Assembly (NCBI GenBank): GCA_963764205.1
Contig: CAVXRN010000006.1
Location: forward strand, 496,001 to 560,000
Direction of reading: 5' to 3'
DNA: 64,000 bases
DNA from: Chersky-840 sp963764205
GTDB taxonomy: Bacteria > Actinomycetota > Acidimicrobiia > Acidimicrobiales > UBA8190
Made by a program: the position numbers and the translations under genes. Positions 52,042 to 60,931 of the stretch are shown piece after piece (position 1 is the first letter of the stretch; every line of letters begins with the position of its first letter). The notes below the pieces were generated by a model, which saw only the letters and a program-made list of their open reading frames with translations, was not told the origin of the DNA and ran no database searches.

Positions 52042-52103
52042 GAGACGAACGCTAGGGCAGACGGCAGGGCGGGAGTTCCCCGCCTCGCCGCCGGCCCTGC
52101 ACG

Positions 52104-52188
52104 CGGAGGAGGTGGGATTTGAACCCACGGTGAGTTTCCCCACACACGATTTCCAGTCGTGCCGATTCGGCCGCTCTCGCACTCCTCC
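52104..52188 (-). tRNA. tRNA-Ser (anticodon GGA)
   Basis: The class II tRNA fold has acceptor GGAGGAG/CTCCTCC, a long variable arm and the T-arm GGTTCAAATCCC. The anticodon loop CTGGAAA within a CACGA/TCGTG stem gives anticodon GGA (reads UCC and UCU). No CCA is encoded after discriminator G, unlike the tRNA-Ser at 44971. It is divergent from the SRP RNA gene. Confidence 0.96.
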
Positions 52189-52248
52189 GGAGCTGCCGGT
52201 GCGCAGCAGCAGGGAGGCTATCGTCTGCGATGCATTGTCCGGTGCTCC

Positions 52249-52358
52249 GTGCGACGGCCGGGTCCTACGCAACGGTCTCCCGTGAACCGAGTCAGGGCCG
52301 GAAGGCAGCAGCTCTCAGCGGGTCCGGTCGTGTGCCGTAGCAAACCTGGCCGTCGCAC
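52249..52358 (+). ncRNA. ffs: Small signal recognition particle RNA (4.5S type)
   Basis: The Ffh-binding core GTCAGGGCCGGAAGGCAGCA with its GGAA tetraloop (52300-52303) matches bacterial SRP RNA. The ends pair: GTGCGACGGCC (52249-52259) with GGCCGTCGCAC (52348-52358), extended by GGGT/ACCT, giving a long closing helix of about 15 pairs. The RNA joins Ffh to target ribosomes making membrane proteins to the membrane. It lies upstream of dnaX, a common location. The ends are set from pairing, so they may be off by a few bases. Confidence 0.9.
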
Positions 52359-52481
52359 CGATCACCGGCACCGCACCGCAACTCTGACGACGGGATTCTG
52401 ACGACGAGGCCCTGACGACGGGCTCCACCCGGGGCAGCGCCCGACGCCGACCAGCCGGCCGAGGGCTCGCGGTCCCCCCGA

Positions 52482-52487
52482 TAGGCT
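52482..52487 (+). promoter_or_regulatory. -10 box (TAGGCT) of dnaX
   Basis: TAGGCT ends 6 nt before GTG 52494 and no Shine-Dalgarno is present, the leaderless pattern. A -35 box is not obvious. Confidence 0.5.
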
Positions 52488-52493
52488 GCGCCC

Positions 52494-54566
52494 GTGGCCG
52501 ACGCCGGCGACAAGGATCTCGTCCCCTACCAGTCTCTGTACCGTCGTTTCCGCCCGCAGCGCTTCGAGGAGGTGCTGGGGCAGGAACACGTGAGCCTGGC
52601 CCTGAGAAACGCGGTACGTGACGGTCGCGTCGGGCATGCGTACCTCTTCAGCGGCCCGCGTGGCACCGGAAAAACGTCAACGGCCCGCATCCTGGCCAAG
52701 GCGTTGAACTGCGCCGCGCTCGAGGACGGTGAGCCCTGCGGGCGATGCGACTCCTGTGTCGAGATCGCACGTGGCGCATCCCTGGACGTGCACGAGCTCG
52801 ACGCGGCATCGAACAACGGGGTGGACGCCATGCGCGACCTGGTGTCGCACGCTGCGCTCGGCACCCCCGGCCGGTGGAAGGTCTACATCGTCGACGAGGT
52901 GCACATGCTCTCGACCGCGGCCTCCAACGCACTGTTGAAGACGCTCGAGGAACCTCCCGGGCACGTCGTGTTCGTCCTGGCCACCACCGACGCCCAGAAG
53001 GTGCTCCCCACCATCCGGAGCCGCACCCAACATTTCGAGTTCCGCCTCCTGGGGTCCGAAACGCTGTCGGGCCTGCTCCACCAGGTGCGGAGCGCCACCG
53101 GCCTGGCACTTCCTGACGAAGCGCTCGATGCGGCGGTGCGCCGGGGACGGGGATCAGCCCGTGACGCGCTGTCGGCGCTCGATCAAGTCGCCGCCGGCGG
53201 GCTCGTCGACGACGACATCGAGGTGCTGGCCGAGCTGGCCGAGGCCCTGGCCGACCGTGACCCCGCCCGGGCGCTCGTGGCCGTGGCGCACGCGTCCGAG
53301 GCGGGCCGCGACCCGCAGCGCCTTGCCGCCGATCTCGCCGAGTACCTCCGTCAGGGTTTCCTGGCCACGGTGGCGGGCGAGCTGGTCAGCCTGGCCGGTG
53401 CCGACCGCGCCCGGGTGGAGGACACCGCCCGTCGCATGGGGTTGCCCGCGCTGGTGCGAGCCGTCGAACAGCTCGGTCGGGCCCAGGTCGACATGCGCGA
53501 CATTCCCGACCAGCGGGTGCATCTCGAGGTGGCACTGATCAAGCTGACCCACCCTCAGGCGGACGACTCGACCATCGCCCTGCTCGAGCGGGTCGAGCGA
53601 TTGGAACGGGCTCTGGCCGAAGGAGGCGTCGTCGCTCCCTCACCCGTCGATGCGCCGCCGCGCACGCTCGACGCCCCTCCCGCCGGATCCTCGGGTCGCC
53701 CACCTCCGACCCGAGCGAGCACCACGGGCGCCGGACCGTCGGGGTCACCCGCACCCGCACCCGCGCCGTCCCCAGCGCCGTCCTCTGGACCGACAGCGGC
53801 ACCGGCAGCGGCACCGGCAGCGGCTGCGGCGCCGGGAGCCGAGACCGCCGACGCGCCCGGCGCCGCGACCGGTGCGCCGGTCGAGAGTGGTCCCGATCTC
53901 GCCCGACGGACCCTGGGGGCGGTCCGGCGTCAGAGCGGTTCCGGCCGGCGCGCCGCACCCGCGGCGGCGGCACCCGTCGCCGCACCGATCGTGCCGGCAC
54001 CCCGGGCCCAGCCATCGGGCGCGGTCGCCACTCTTCCCACGCGTGACGAGCTCGTCCAGATCTGGGGCGACGGCCTGCTCGCCTCGCTGCCGAACCGGGC
54101 CCGGGCCCGGTTCCGCGTGGGGCGGTTCGTCGAGGTCGACGGGGCCACCGCGGTGTTCGCGCTGCCCAACGAGACGCACCGTTCCTATTGCGAGGAGGTC
54201 CGCCTCGACGTGGAGGCCGCCCTGGCGACGCGCTTCGGCACCCCCGTGCTGATCCGTCTCGTCGTCGACGACGAGGCCGCCGACGAGAGCGGGTCTTCGG
54301 TCCCGGTCCGTCCGGAGCCGGGCTGTCGAGCAACGCCGGGACAGACAGCAGCGCAGACTGCCGCGCCGACGACCGCGACGCGAGCGTCCGCCAAGGTGCA
54401 GTCTTCGGAGACTCGTCGGGGCGCGACGACAGTCGAGCCCGAGGGGGACGACACCCCGGATCTGCTCGATCCCGACGTGCTGGCGGCCGAGACCGAGCCC
54501 GCCGGGGTGGGGCTCACCCCCGAGGAGCGCCTGAAGCAGGCCTTTCCCGGGGCGCACGAGGTCTAG
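52494..54566 (+). CDS. dnaX: DNA polymerase III subunits gamma/tau
   Basis: This 690-residue clamp-loader ATPase has the Walker A GPRGTGKTST (about residue 45), a zinc module (CGRCDSC), DAASNNGVD, the Walker B/DEVHMLS and the sensor region LLKTLEEPP. The AAA+ and collar domains extend to about residue 370. A long Ala/Pro/Ser linker (375-500) and an acidic C-terminal region that should bind the polymerase follow. No E. coli-type slippery heptamer is visible, so a shorter gamma form is not predicted. Translation starts at GTG 52494. recR begins right after its TAG stop. Confidence 0.96.
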   Translation: MADAGDKDLVPYQSLYRRFRPQRFEEVLGQEHVSLALRNAVRDGRVGHAYLFSGPRGTGKTSTARILAKALNCAALEDGEPCGRCDSCVEIARGASLDVHELDAASNNGVDAMRDLVSHAALGTPGRWKVYIVDEVHMLSTAASNALLKTLEEPPGHVVFVLATTDAQKVLPTIRSRTQHFEFRLLGSETLSGLLHQVRSATGLALPDEALDAAVRRGRGSARDALSALDQVAAGGLVDDDIEVLAELAEALADRDPARALVAVAHASEAGRDPQRLAADLAEYLRQGFLATVAGELVSLAGADRARVEDTARRMGLPALVRAVEQLGRAQVDMRDIPDQRVHLEVALIKLTHPQADDSTIALLERVERLERALAEGGVVAPSPVDAPPRTLDAPPAGSSGRPPPTRASTTGAGPSGSPAPAPAPSPAPSSGPTAAPAAAPAAAAAPGAETADAPGAATGAPVESGPDLARRTLGAVRRQSGSGRRAAPAAAAPVAAPIVPAPRAQPSGAVATLPTRDELVQIWGDGLLASLPNRARARFRVGRFVEVDGATAVFALPNETHRSYCEEVRLDVEAALATRFGTPVLIRLVVDDEAADESGSSVPVRPEPGCRATPGQTAAQTAAPTTATRASAKVQSSETRRGATTVEPEGDDTPDLLDPDVLAAETEPAGVGLTPEERLKQAFPGAHEV

Positions 54567-55166
54567 GTGTTCGCCGGCCCGTTGCAGGCTCTGGTGGACG
54601 AGCTCGGACGTCTCCCCTCCGTCGGCCCCAAGTCCGCGCAGCGCATCGCCTTTCACCTGTTGAAAGTGGCGCCCGAGGACGCCATGCGGCTGGCTGACGC
54701 CATCGTGGCGGTGAAGGAACGCATCACGTTGTGCCCACGGTGCTTCAACGTGGCCGAAGGGGAGCTGTGTGCGATCTGCAGCGACGCCCGGCGCGACGGC
54801 GCGGTCCTGTGTGTGGTCGAGGACCCGCGCGACATCGTGGCGGTGGAGAAGACCCAGGAGTTCCGTGGTCGCTACCACGTGCTGCACGGAGCGCTCAATC
54901 CGATCGAGGGGATCGGGCCGGACCAGCTACGGGTCAAGGAGCTGCTCGGCCGGCTCGACGACGAGGCCGTCACCGAGATCATCTTGTGCACCAACCCCAA
55001 CCTCGAGGGCGAGGCCACGGCGATGTACCTGGCGAGACTGCTCAAGCCCCTCGGCGTCACCGTCACCCGCATCGCCAGCGGCCTTCCCGTCGGGGGCGAT
55101 CTCGAGTACGCGGACGAGCTCACCCTGGGTCGGGCCCTCGAGGGTCGACGCGAGGTCGACGCCTGA
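54567..55166 (+). CDS. recR: Recombination mediator protein RecR
   Basis: This 199-residue protein has an N-terminal helix-hairpin-helix (RLPSVGPKSAQRIAFHLL), a four-Cys zinc finger (CPRCFNVAEGELCAIC, about 57-72) and a Toprim domain (VVEDPRDIVAVEKT), then the C-terminal GLPVGGDLEYADELTLGRAL. It helps load RecA with RecF and RecO during gap repair. The start GTG abuts the dnaX stop without a gap, so translation should be coupled. In most bacteria the ybaB gene sits between the two; it is absent here. Confidence 0.96.
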   Translation: MFAGPLQALVDELGRLPSVGPKSAQRIAFHLLKVAPEDAMRLADAIVAVKERITLCPRCFNVAEGELCAICSDARRDGAVLCVVEDPRDIVAVEKTQEFRGRYHVLHGALNPIEGIGPDQLRVKELLGRLDDEAVTEIILCTNPNLEGEATAMYLARLLKPLGVTVTRIASGLPVGGDLEYADELTLGRALEGRREVDA

Positions 55167-55181
55167 GCTTCGGGCGGACCT

Positions 55182-56216
55182 TCAGTCCCACAATTCGGGT
55201 TGGCGGGCGCCGCGCTCGAGTGCGAAGTAGCCCGGGAGCTCGTCCGACGGAGTGTCGAGGTACACCTTGGCCTCGGGCGGCTGGGCGAAGCGGCCGTGGC
55301 TCCAGCGCACCTCGACGTGGCCCTGGACCGACAGTCGCCGCATGCCGTCGCGCTCGACGTAGGTGGCCGACCAGTTCACCTGGGGCTGTCCCGACGCGCC
55401 CGCAGCGATGTCGAGGCCGACGAATCGGTACGCCTGGCGCCAGTCCCACGAGCTCGCCACGCGCAGGCGCAGCGACCGACGCGGGTCGGCGCCCAGCAGG
55501 AAGTAAGCGGCGTTGCCGATGCGCAGCAACCGCCACAGCATCTTCTCCGCCGCGCCCGCCCGGGCGACATTGGCCATCCAGCGTTGGGCCGACGCGGTGC
55601 TGACCTGCGCGCACAACTCCCGGTAGGCCTGGCGCGCCCCGGGCGGGTACGACCGTCCCGGCAGAGCCCGCCGCAGGCGCTGGCGGTCGTCGGTCGAGAG
55701 CGAACCGAGGTCGTTGGAGAGCTCGGTCAGCCCCGTGGCGTACCGGCAGGCGTCGTACAGGGTGCGCAACTCGTCGGGCGCAACCACCTCGTACCAGTCG
55801 GTCTGCGCCCACTCCCCGGAGGTGGCCAGGAGCCCGTCGAAGAGCCGGGCCGGCGACGGGTTGGCGATGTTGCGGGACAGGTACTTGCAGCTGACGAGGT
55901 ACACGTGGTCGATCCGGAGGTCCACCGGTGCCACCTCGTCCCCGGGAGGTCTGCGCCCGCCGGTCCATTCGACCAGTCGCGGACGTCGCCCGGCCAGCGC
56001 GTCGGGCGCTTCGAGGAACGCCTCTCCGTTGGCGAAGGCAGTGGCGAATTCGGCGTCGAACCTCCCCGAGGCGTGGAGCGCCTCGAGCTGCTCCCAGGTG
56101 GACGGCGTGATGTCGAGCTGCTCCGGGCGCTGCGCCAGGGTCGTCGGCAGGTCCCCTAGGCCGAGCGTGCCGAGCGCGGTGGCGAGCTCGGTGACCGTCG
56201 TGCGGTCATCGGGCAC
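55182..56216 (-). CDS. Candidate nuclease partner of the adjacent methyltransferase, unknown family
   Basis: This protein has 344 residues from GTG 56216, which overlaps the end of the methyltransferase gene by 11 bp. No annotated domain is recognised with certainty, but residues 95-115 read APVDLRIDHVYLVSCKY: Asp residues (D99, D103) followed by S-x-K (K111), compatible with a PD-(D/E)xK nuclease core in which the usual Glu is Ser. A central DWYEVVAPDELRTLYDA and a C-terminal beta-rich part (WSATYVERDGMRRLSV) follow. Translational coupling to a DNA methyltransferase suggests a restriction enzyme. Activity is untested. Confidence 0.6.
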   Translation of the reverse strand: MPDDRTTVTELATALGTLGLGDLPTTLAQRPEQLDITPSTWEQLEALHASGRFDAEFATAFANGEAFLEAPDALAGRRPRLVEWTGGRRPPGDEVAPVDLRIDHVYLVSCKYLSRNIANPSPARLFDGLLATSGEWAQTDWYEVVAPDELRTLYDACRYATGLTELSNDLGSLSTDDRQRLRRALPGRSYPPGARQAYRELCAQVSTASAQRWMANVARAGAAEKMLWRLLRIGNAAYFLLGADPRRSLRLRVASSWDWRQAYRFVGLDIAAGASGQPQVNWSATYVERDGMRRLSVQGHVEVRWSHGRFAQPPEAKVYLDTPSDELPGYFALERGARQPELWD

Positions 56217-57660
56217 GAGGAGCGCCGCGCCGGCTCTTTCGCACGGTGCCGGTCCCTGCGGGTGCCGGCGACGCGGGCTCGAGGCCCGACGACGCGTAGC
56301 GACGCAGGCGGGCCTCGTCCTCGGCTGACCCGAGCTCGACCACGTCGTGGACCGCACCCGTCTCGCCTCGCGGTGCCGCCTCGCCGAGCGAGCGCCAGGC
56401 CCGGTCTCCCGCGCTGCCGCGCGCCGGGGCCGCCGTCGTGAGGAGCACGAGTGGGACCTCGGGCCATGCGGCGTGGATGACCGCCGCCTTGCCGAGCGCC
56501 CTCCACAACGCGTCGGCCCGCCGCAGCCCGGTATTGGTCGTGGTGAATGCGCCGACGAAGTCGAAGAGCCATTGCTGTCCGGTGCGGTCGCGCGCGGTGT
56601 ACGCCACCTCGACGCCGGCGACAGGGCGCTTGCTCGGTGCCACGTCGACGAACCCACACCGCTCCAAGGTGGCGCCGGCGACCTCGCGCGCCGCGGTCCC
56701 GTCGCGCCGTGCCGGCTCGAGCGCATCACCCCTGGTCTCGATGAGCCGGTCGCGTTCCTCGCTCACCCGTTGTTCCGCGATGCGGACGTACTCCGACTCC
56801 GTGTCGTAGCCGACGTAGTGCCGGCCGCTGCGCAGCGCGGCGGCGGCGGTCGTTCCCGACCCGATGAACGGGTCGAGGACGAGGTCGCCCTCGTAGGTGT
56901 AGAGCTCGATCAGGCGCAACGGGAGCTCGACGGGGAACGGCGCCGGATGCCCGACGCGCGTGGCGCGCTCGCTGGGGAGCTCCCACACGTCGGTCGTCGC
57001 CTCGATGAACTCCTCCTTGGTCAACGACACCCCCGATGGCAGGCCCCGTTCCTGGCGCGCCGCGCGGGTCAGGGCGCGGTCGAAGCGACCCTTGCTGGCG
57101 ATGACGACCCGCTCGGTGAGGTCGCGCAGGACCGGGTTGGCCGGGCTCCGGAACGAGCCCCACGCACACGACCCGCTGGCGCCGCGCGCCTTGTGCCAGA
57201 TCACCTCTCCCCGCAGCAGCAGGCCCAGGCGGTCCTGGAGGATGGCGATCACATCGGCCGACAGCGACCGGTACGGTTTCCGGCCCAGGTTGGCCACGTT
57301 CACCGCGATGCGACCACCGGGCTCGAGCGTGCGCACGCATTCGGCGAAGACCTCGGTCAGCATCCCCAGGTAGTCGAGATAGCTGGCGGGGACGACCCCT
57401 TCGCCCAGTGCCTCTTCGTACTCCTTGCCGGCGAAGTACGGCGGCGAGGTCACCACGAGCGCCACCGACGCGTCCTCGACCTCGTCCATGCGGCGCGCGT
57501 CCCCGGTGACGATCTTGTCCTTGATGGGCGAGCTGTTGACGGTCTCGTGTTGCGACAGGACCGGGGCGGTGAACCGGTCGTAGAAGCCACGGGCGTCATG
57601 GCTCTCGCGCCGGCCCACGCCGAAGGCGGAGGTGGATGTGGGCCTGCGGCGACGGCTCAC
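56206..57660 (-). CDS. Site-specific DNA methyltransferase (beta-class, SPPY type) with C-terminal extension
   Basis: This protein has 484 residues from GTG 57660 (TTG 57666 is an alternative). The catalytic motif SPPY (about 72-75) precedes the AdoMet motif DPFIGSGTT (about 263-271), the beta-class order, typical of N4-cytosine or N6-adenine methylation. The first 310 residues cover the methylase; the remaining 170 residues (LERCGFVDVAPSKRP, then WLFDFVGAFTTTNTG) form an extra domain with a restriction-fold flavour. A -10 box TACTAT (minus strand, 57724-57719) gives a leader of about 50 nt. The next gene overlaps, suggesting a modification-restriction unit. Confidence 0.85.
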   Translation of the reverse strand: MSRRRRPTSTSAFGVGRRESHDARGFYDRFTAPVLSQHETVNSSPIKDKIVTGDARRMDEVEDASVALVVTSPPYFAGKEYEEALGEGVVPASYLDYLGMLTEVFAECVRTLEPGGRIAVNVANLGRKPYRSLSADVIAILQDRLGLLLRGEVIWHKARGASGSCAWGSFRSPANPVLRDLTERVVIASKGRFDRALTRAARQERGLPSGVSLTKEEFIEATTDVWELPSERATRVGHPAPFPVELPLRLIELYTYEGDLVLDPFIGSGTTAAAALRSGRHYVGYDTESEYVRIAEQRVSEERDRLIETRGDALEPARRDGTAAREVAGATLERCGFVDVAPSKRPVAGVEVAYTARDRTGQQWLFDFVGAFTTTNTGLRRADALWRALGKAAVIHAAWPEVPLVLLTTAAPARGSAGDRAWRSLGEAAPRGETGAVHDVVELGSAEDEARLRRYASSGLEPASPAPAGTGTVRKSRRGAPRAR

Positions 57661-57777
57661 TGGCAAGGCTCCCGATAGACGCCGGCGGAGACGCGTCGAC
57701 CGCTCATGCGTGTGATTGATAGTACCGGGGTGTGACGGTCCCGCAGCGGACCACGCGTGGCGCCCGGAGCCGGGATG

Positions 57778-58962
57778 TCAGCCGAGCGAACGCACCACGA
57801 GAGCGTCGCCCTGGCCCCCGCCGCCGCACAGACTGGCGGCACCCAGCCCGCCGCCGCGGCGCCGCAGCTCGTGGAGCAACGTGAGCGCCAGGCGGGTACC
57901 CGACATGCCGATGGGGTGGCCCAGGGCGATCGCCCCGCCGTTGACATTGGTCACCTCGTCGGTGATGCCGAGCTCGGCCATCGAGGCCAGGCCGACGACG
58001 GCGAACGCCTCGTTGATCTCGAACAGCGACACGTCGGCGGGCGTCTTGCCCACCTTGGCCAGGGCCTGGACGATGGCGTTGGCCGGCTGCAGCAGGAGCG
58101 AGGCGTCGGGGCCCGCCACCTGCCCATAGCTCACGACCTCGCCCAGGGGTGTCACGCCGAGGGCGTCGGCCCGGGCCCGGCTGGTCACGACCACCGCGGC
58201 GCCGCCGTCGGAGATCTGGCTGGCGTTGCCGGCGGTGATGGTCCCCTCCTTGTCGAAGGCGGGCTTGAGGGCGCCGAGCGACTCTGCGGTGGTGCCGGGG
58301 CGCACACCCTCGTCGGTGTCCACCACGATGGGGTCGCCCTTGCGTTGGGGCACCGACACCGCCACGATCTCGTCGGCGAACCGGCCGTCTTTGATGGCTG
58401 TCGCGGCCCGCTCGTGCGACAGCGCCGAGAAGCCGTCCTGGGCGGCACGGGAGATCTTGGCCTGTCGGTTGTACTGCTCGGTGCTCAGTCCCATGGCGCA
58501 GTGGTCGAACTGGCAGTAGAGGCCGTCGTACATCATCGAGTCCACGAGGGTCGCGTCCCCGGCCCGGTACCCGGCCCGGGCCCCGGGGAGGAGGTACGGG
58601 GCCTTGGTCATCGACTCCATGCCCCCGGCCACGACCACGTCGGCCTCGCCCGCGGCGATGAGCATGTCGGCCAGGTAGATGCTGTTGAGCCCGGACAGAC
58701 AGACCTTGTTGATAGTGGTGGCGGGCACCGTCATGGGGATCCCACCCTTGGTGGAGGCCTGGCGGGCGGTGATCTGCCCCTGCCCCGCCTGGAGCACCTG
58801 ACCCATGAAGACGTAGTCGACGTCGGCGGGCGCCACCCCGGCGCGCTCGAGCGCCGCCGCGATGGCGAAGCCACCGAGGTCCATGGCGCTGAAACCGGCC
58901 AGCGCCCCCGACAGCTTGCCGATGGGGGTACGGGCCCCTGCGAGGATGACGGAACCGGGCAT
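57778..58962 (-). CDS. Acetyl-CoA acetyltransferase (thiolase)
   Basis: This 394-residue protein starts at ATG 58962, preceded by GGAGGT at 8 nt. It has the full thiolase set: nucleophile Cys in INKVCLSGLNSIYLA (about residue 89), NEAFAVV, GHPIGMSGTR with the catalytic His, and the second Cys in CGGGGQGDALV near the end. It condenses two acetyl-CoA to acetoacetyl-CoA or runs in reverse. It is divergent from ccr; acetoacetyl-CoA could feed toward crotonyl-CoA, the Ccr substrate, though the reductase and dehydratase steps are not encoded alongside. Confidence 0.95.
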   Translation of the reverse strand: MPGSVILAGARTPIGKLSGALAGFSAMDLGGFAIAAALERAGVAPADVDYVFMGQVLQAGQGQITARQASTKGGIPMTVPATTINKVCLSGLNSIYLADMLIAAGEADVVVAGGMESMTKAPYLLPGARAGYRAGDATLVDSMMYDGLYCQFDHCAMGLSTEQYNRQAKISRAAQDGFSALSHERAATAIKDGRFADEIVAVSVPQRKGDPIVVDTDEGVRPGTTAESLGALKPAFDKEGTITAGNASQISDGGAAVVVTSRARADALGVTPLGEVVSYGQVAGPDASLLLQPANAIVQALAKVGKTPADVSLFEINEAFAVVGLASMAELGITDEVTNVNGGAIALGHPIGMSGTRLALTLLHELRRRGGGLGAASLCGGGGQGDALVVRSLG

Positions 58963-59099
58963 GGACGTGACCTCCGTTTGAACCGTGTCAGCCGGACGGG
59001 CCGGCTGGTGGGCGGACCCTCATTCTACGGGAGGATCGGGGTCGTTCGCCGAGTCGAACAACTTCGGGCCGAGCCTGGGAACGAGCGGGGACCGCCGGG

Positions 59100-59105
59100 T
59101 AGGGT
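59100..59105 (+). promoter_or_regulatory. -10 box (TAGGGT) of ccr
   Basis: TAGGGT ends 8 nt before ATG 59114 with no Shine-Dalgarno, so the ccr mRNA is probably leaderless. Confidence 0.5.
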
Positions 59106-59113
59106 GCCCTCTC

Positions 59114-60454
59114 ATGCAGGCATTCCGTGAGGCCATCCTGGCCGGCGCGGGTGGCGACGAGCTGGGGGCGATCCCGCTGCCCGAGTCCTATCGCGCCGCC
59201 CACGTCCGGCGTGACGAAGTGGACATGTTCGCCGGGGTCGACTCCGACGACAAGGACCCCCGCAAGTCCCTCCACGTGGCCGACGTCGCTGTCCCCGAGC
59301 TCGCCCCCGACGAGGCCTACATCGCGGTCATGGCGTCCTCGATCAACTTCAACACCGTCTGGACCTCGATCTTCGAGCCCCTCCCGACGTTCGGGTTCCT
59401 GGACCGCCTGGGCAAGGAGAGCGCCTGGGGGGCCCGCCACGCCCTCGACTACCACGTGGTGGGCTCGGACGCCTCGGGCGTGGTGCTCCGGGTCGGCTCG
59501 GCCGTGCGCAACTGGAAGCCCGGTGACAAGGTCGTCGTGCACTGCAACTACGTCGACGACCAGGACCCCTCGGCCCACGACGACTCCATGCTGGCGGCGA
59601 ACCAGCGCATCTGGGGCTTCGAGACCAACTTCGGGGGACTGGCCGACCTGGCCGTGGTCAAGGCCAACGAGCTCATGCCCAAGGCTCGCCACCTCACGTG
59701 GGAGGAGGCTGCCATCAACGCCCTGTGCAACTCGACCGCCTACCGGATGCTGGTGTCGCACAACGGCGCGCCCATGAAGCAGGGCGACCGCGTCCTCGTG
59801 TGGGGCGGGAGCGGCGGCCTCGGGAGCTACGCCGTGCAGCACGTCATGAACGGCGGCGGTATCCCCATCGCCGTGGTCTCCTCACCCGACAAGGTGGACC
59901 TGCTGCACCAACTGGGTGTCGAGGCCGTCATCGACCGCGCCGCGGCGGGGTACCGGTTCTGGAAGGACGAGCACACCCAGGACGAGTCGGAGTGGCGACG
60001 CTTCGGCAAGGACGTGCGGGGCCTTGTCGGCACCGAGCCCGACATCGTGTTCGAGCACCCGGGTCGCCAGACCATGGGCGCTTCGGTGTTCGTGTGCAAG
60101 CGCGGCGGCACCGTCGTCACCTGCGCCGCGACGTCGGGCTACATGATCGAGTACGACAACCGTCACCTGTGGATGAAGCTCAAGACCATCAAGGGCTCAC
60201 ATTTCGCCAACTACCGCGAGGCGTGGGACGCCAACCAGCTGATCTGTGACGGCAAGGTCGTCCCCCCCCTCTCCGCCCTCTATCCCCTCACCGAGGTGGG
60301 GGACGCCGCCTACCAGGTCCACCACAACCTGCACGAGGGCAAGATCGGGGTGCTGTGCCTGGCCCCGGCCGAAGGCCTCGGCATCGACGACCCCGAGTTG
60401 CGGGCACGCGTCGGGGAGGACCGGATCACACTGTTCCGGCGGCACGGGGCATGA
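59114..60454 (+). CDS. ccr: Crotonyl-CoA carboxylase/reductase
   Basis: This 446-residue medium-chain dehydrogenase converts crotonyl-CoA, CO2 and NADPH to (2S)-ethylmalonyl-CoA. It has the Ccr-specific N-terminus (LGAIPLPESYRAAHVRRDE), the substrate segment SINFNTVWTSIFEPLPTF, the nucleotide-binding VWGGSGGLGSYAVQ and the late HLWMKLKTIKGSHFANYREA, the region where Ccr family members hold CO2-site residues. Length fits the family. The product may feed the ethylmalonyl-CoA pathway or acyl-CoA extender supply. Its stop overlaps the epimerase start (ATGA). Confidence 0.95.
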   Translation: MQAFREAILAGAGGDELGAIPLPESYRAAHVRRDEVDMFAGVDSDDKDPRKSLHVADVAVPELAPDEAYIAVMASSINFNTVWTSIFEPLPTFGFLDRLGKESAWGARHALDYHVVGSDASGVVLRVGSAVRNWKPGDKVVVHCNYVDDQDPSAHDDSMLAANQRIWGFETNFGGLADLAVVKANELMPKARHLTWEEAAINALCNSTAYRMLVSHNGAPMKQGDRVLVWGGSGGLGSYAVQHVMNGGGIPIAVVSSPDKVDLLHQLGVEAVIDRAAAGYRFWKDEHTQDESEWRRFGKDVRGLVGTEPDIVFEHPGRQTMGASVFVCKRGGTVVTCAATSGYMIEYDNRHLWMKLKTIKGSHFANYREAWDANQLICDGKVVPPLSALYPLTEVGDAAYQVHHNLHEGKIGVLCLAPAEGLGIDDPELRARVGEDRITLFRRHGA

Positions 60455-60891
60455 CCGCCGGCACCGGCCCCGGCGGGGCCCACCCCATGCTCACCGAGAT
60501 CGACCACGTCGGCATCGCCGTGCGCGACCTCGACGCCGCCATCGCCTATTACCGCGACACGTTCGGTGCCACCGTGGACCACCGTGAGAGCATCGAGCTC
60601 GACGGCGTGGAAGAGGCGCTGATCGCTGTGGCCGACTCCTACATCCAGCTCCTGTGCCCGACCCGCCCCGACTCGCCGGTGGCCCGGTTCCTCGAGCGCC
60701 GGGGCGAGGGGCTCCACCACGTCGGCTACCGCGTCGACGACTGTGCGGCCGCACTCGACTCGGTCCGCCGGGGTGGTGGCACGCTCATCGACGAAGCACC
60801 GCGGCCGGGCTCGCGGGGCACCACGGTGGCGTTCGTCCATCCCAAGGGAGCCTTCGGCACGCTCATCGAGCTCGTGCAAGAGCCCGCCTGA
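60451..60891 (+). CDS. mce: Methylmalonyl-CoA/ethylmalonyl-CoA epimerase
   Basis: This protein has 146 residues from ATG 60451 (ATG 60487 is possible and starts exactly at the conserved MLTEIDHVGIAVRDLDAA). The VOC fold carries the epimerase metal ligands: His in IDHVGIAV, Glu/Gln near IQLLCP, His in LHHVGYRVDD and the late Glu in IELVQE. It interconverts the two C2 stereoisomers of methylmalonyl-CoA or ethylmalonyl-CoA. Overlap with ccr fits ethylmalonyl-CoA as substrate; many members use both. Confidence 0.92.
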   Translation: MTAGTGPGGAHPMLTEIDHVGIAVRDLDAAIAYYRDTFGATVDHRESIELDGVEEALIAVADSYIQLLCPTRPDSPVARFLERRGEGLHHVGYRVDDCAAALDSVRRGGGTLIDEAPRPGSRGTTVAFVHPKGAFGTLIELVQEPA

Positions 60892-60931
60892 CCCACCCCG
60901 GCCCACCGCCGGCGCGAGCCGGCGCTCGGGT

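Noticed and set aside
44971..52188. A mobile element using tRNA-Ser as attachment site
   Set aside because: No integrase, no repeated tRNA 3' end beyond the second tRNA gene itself, and the genes between are ordinary metabolic ones. The similarity is explained by both being tRNA-Ser.
52494..54566. Programmed frameshift making a gamma form of DnaX
   Set aside because: No A-rich slippery heptamer with a following hairpin was seen; the frame is continuous for 690 codons.
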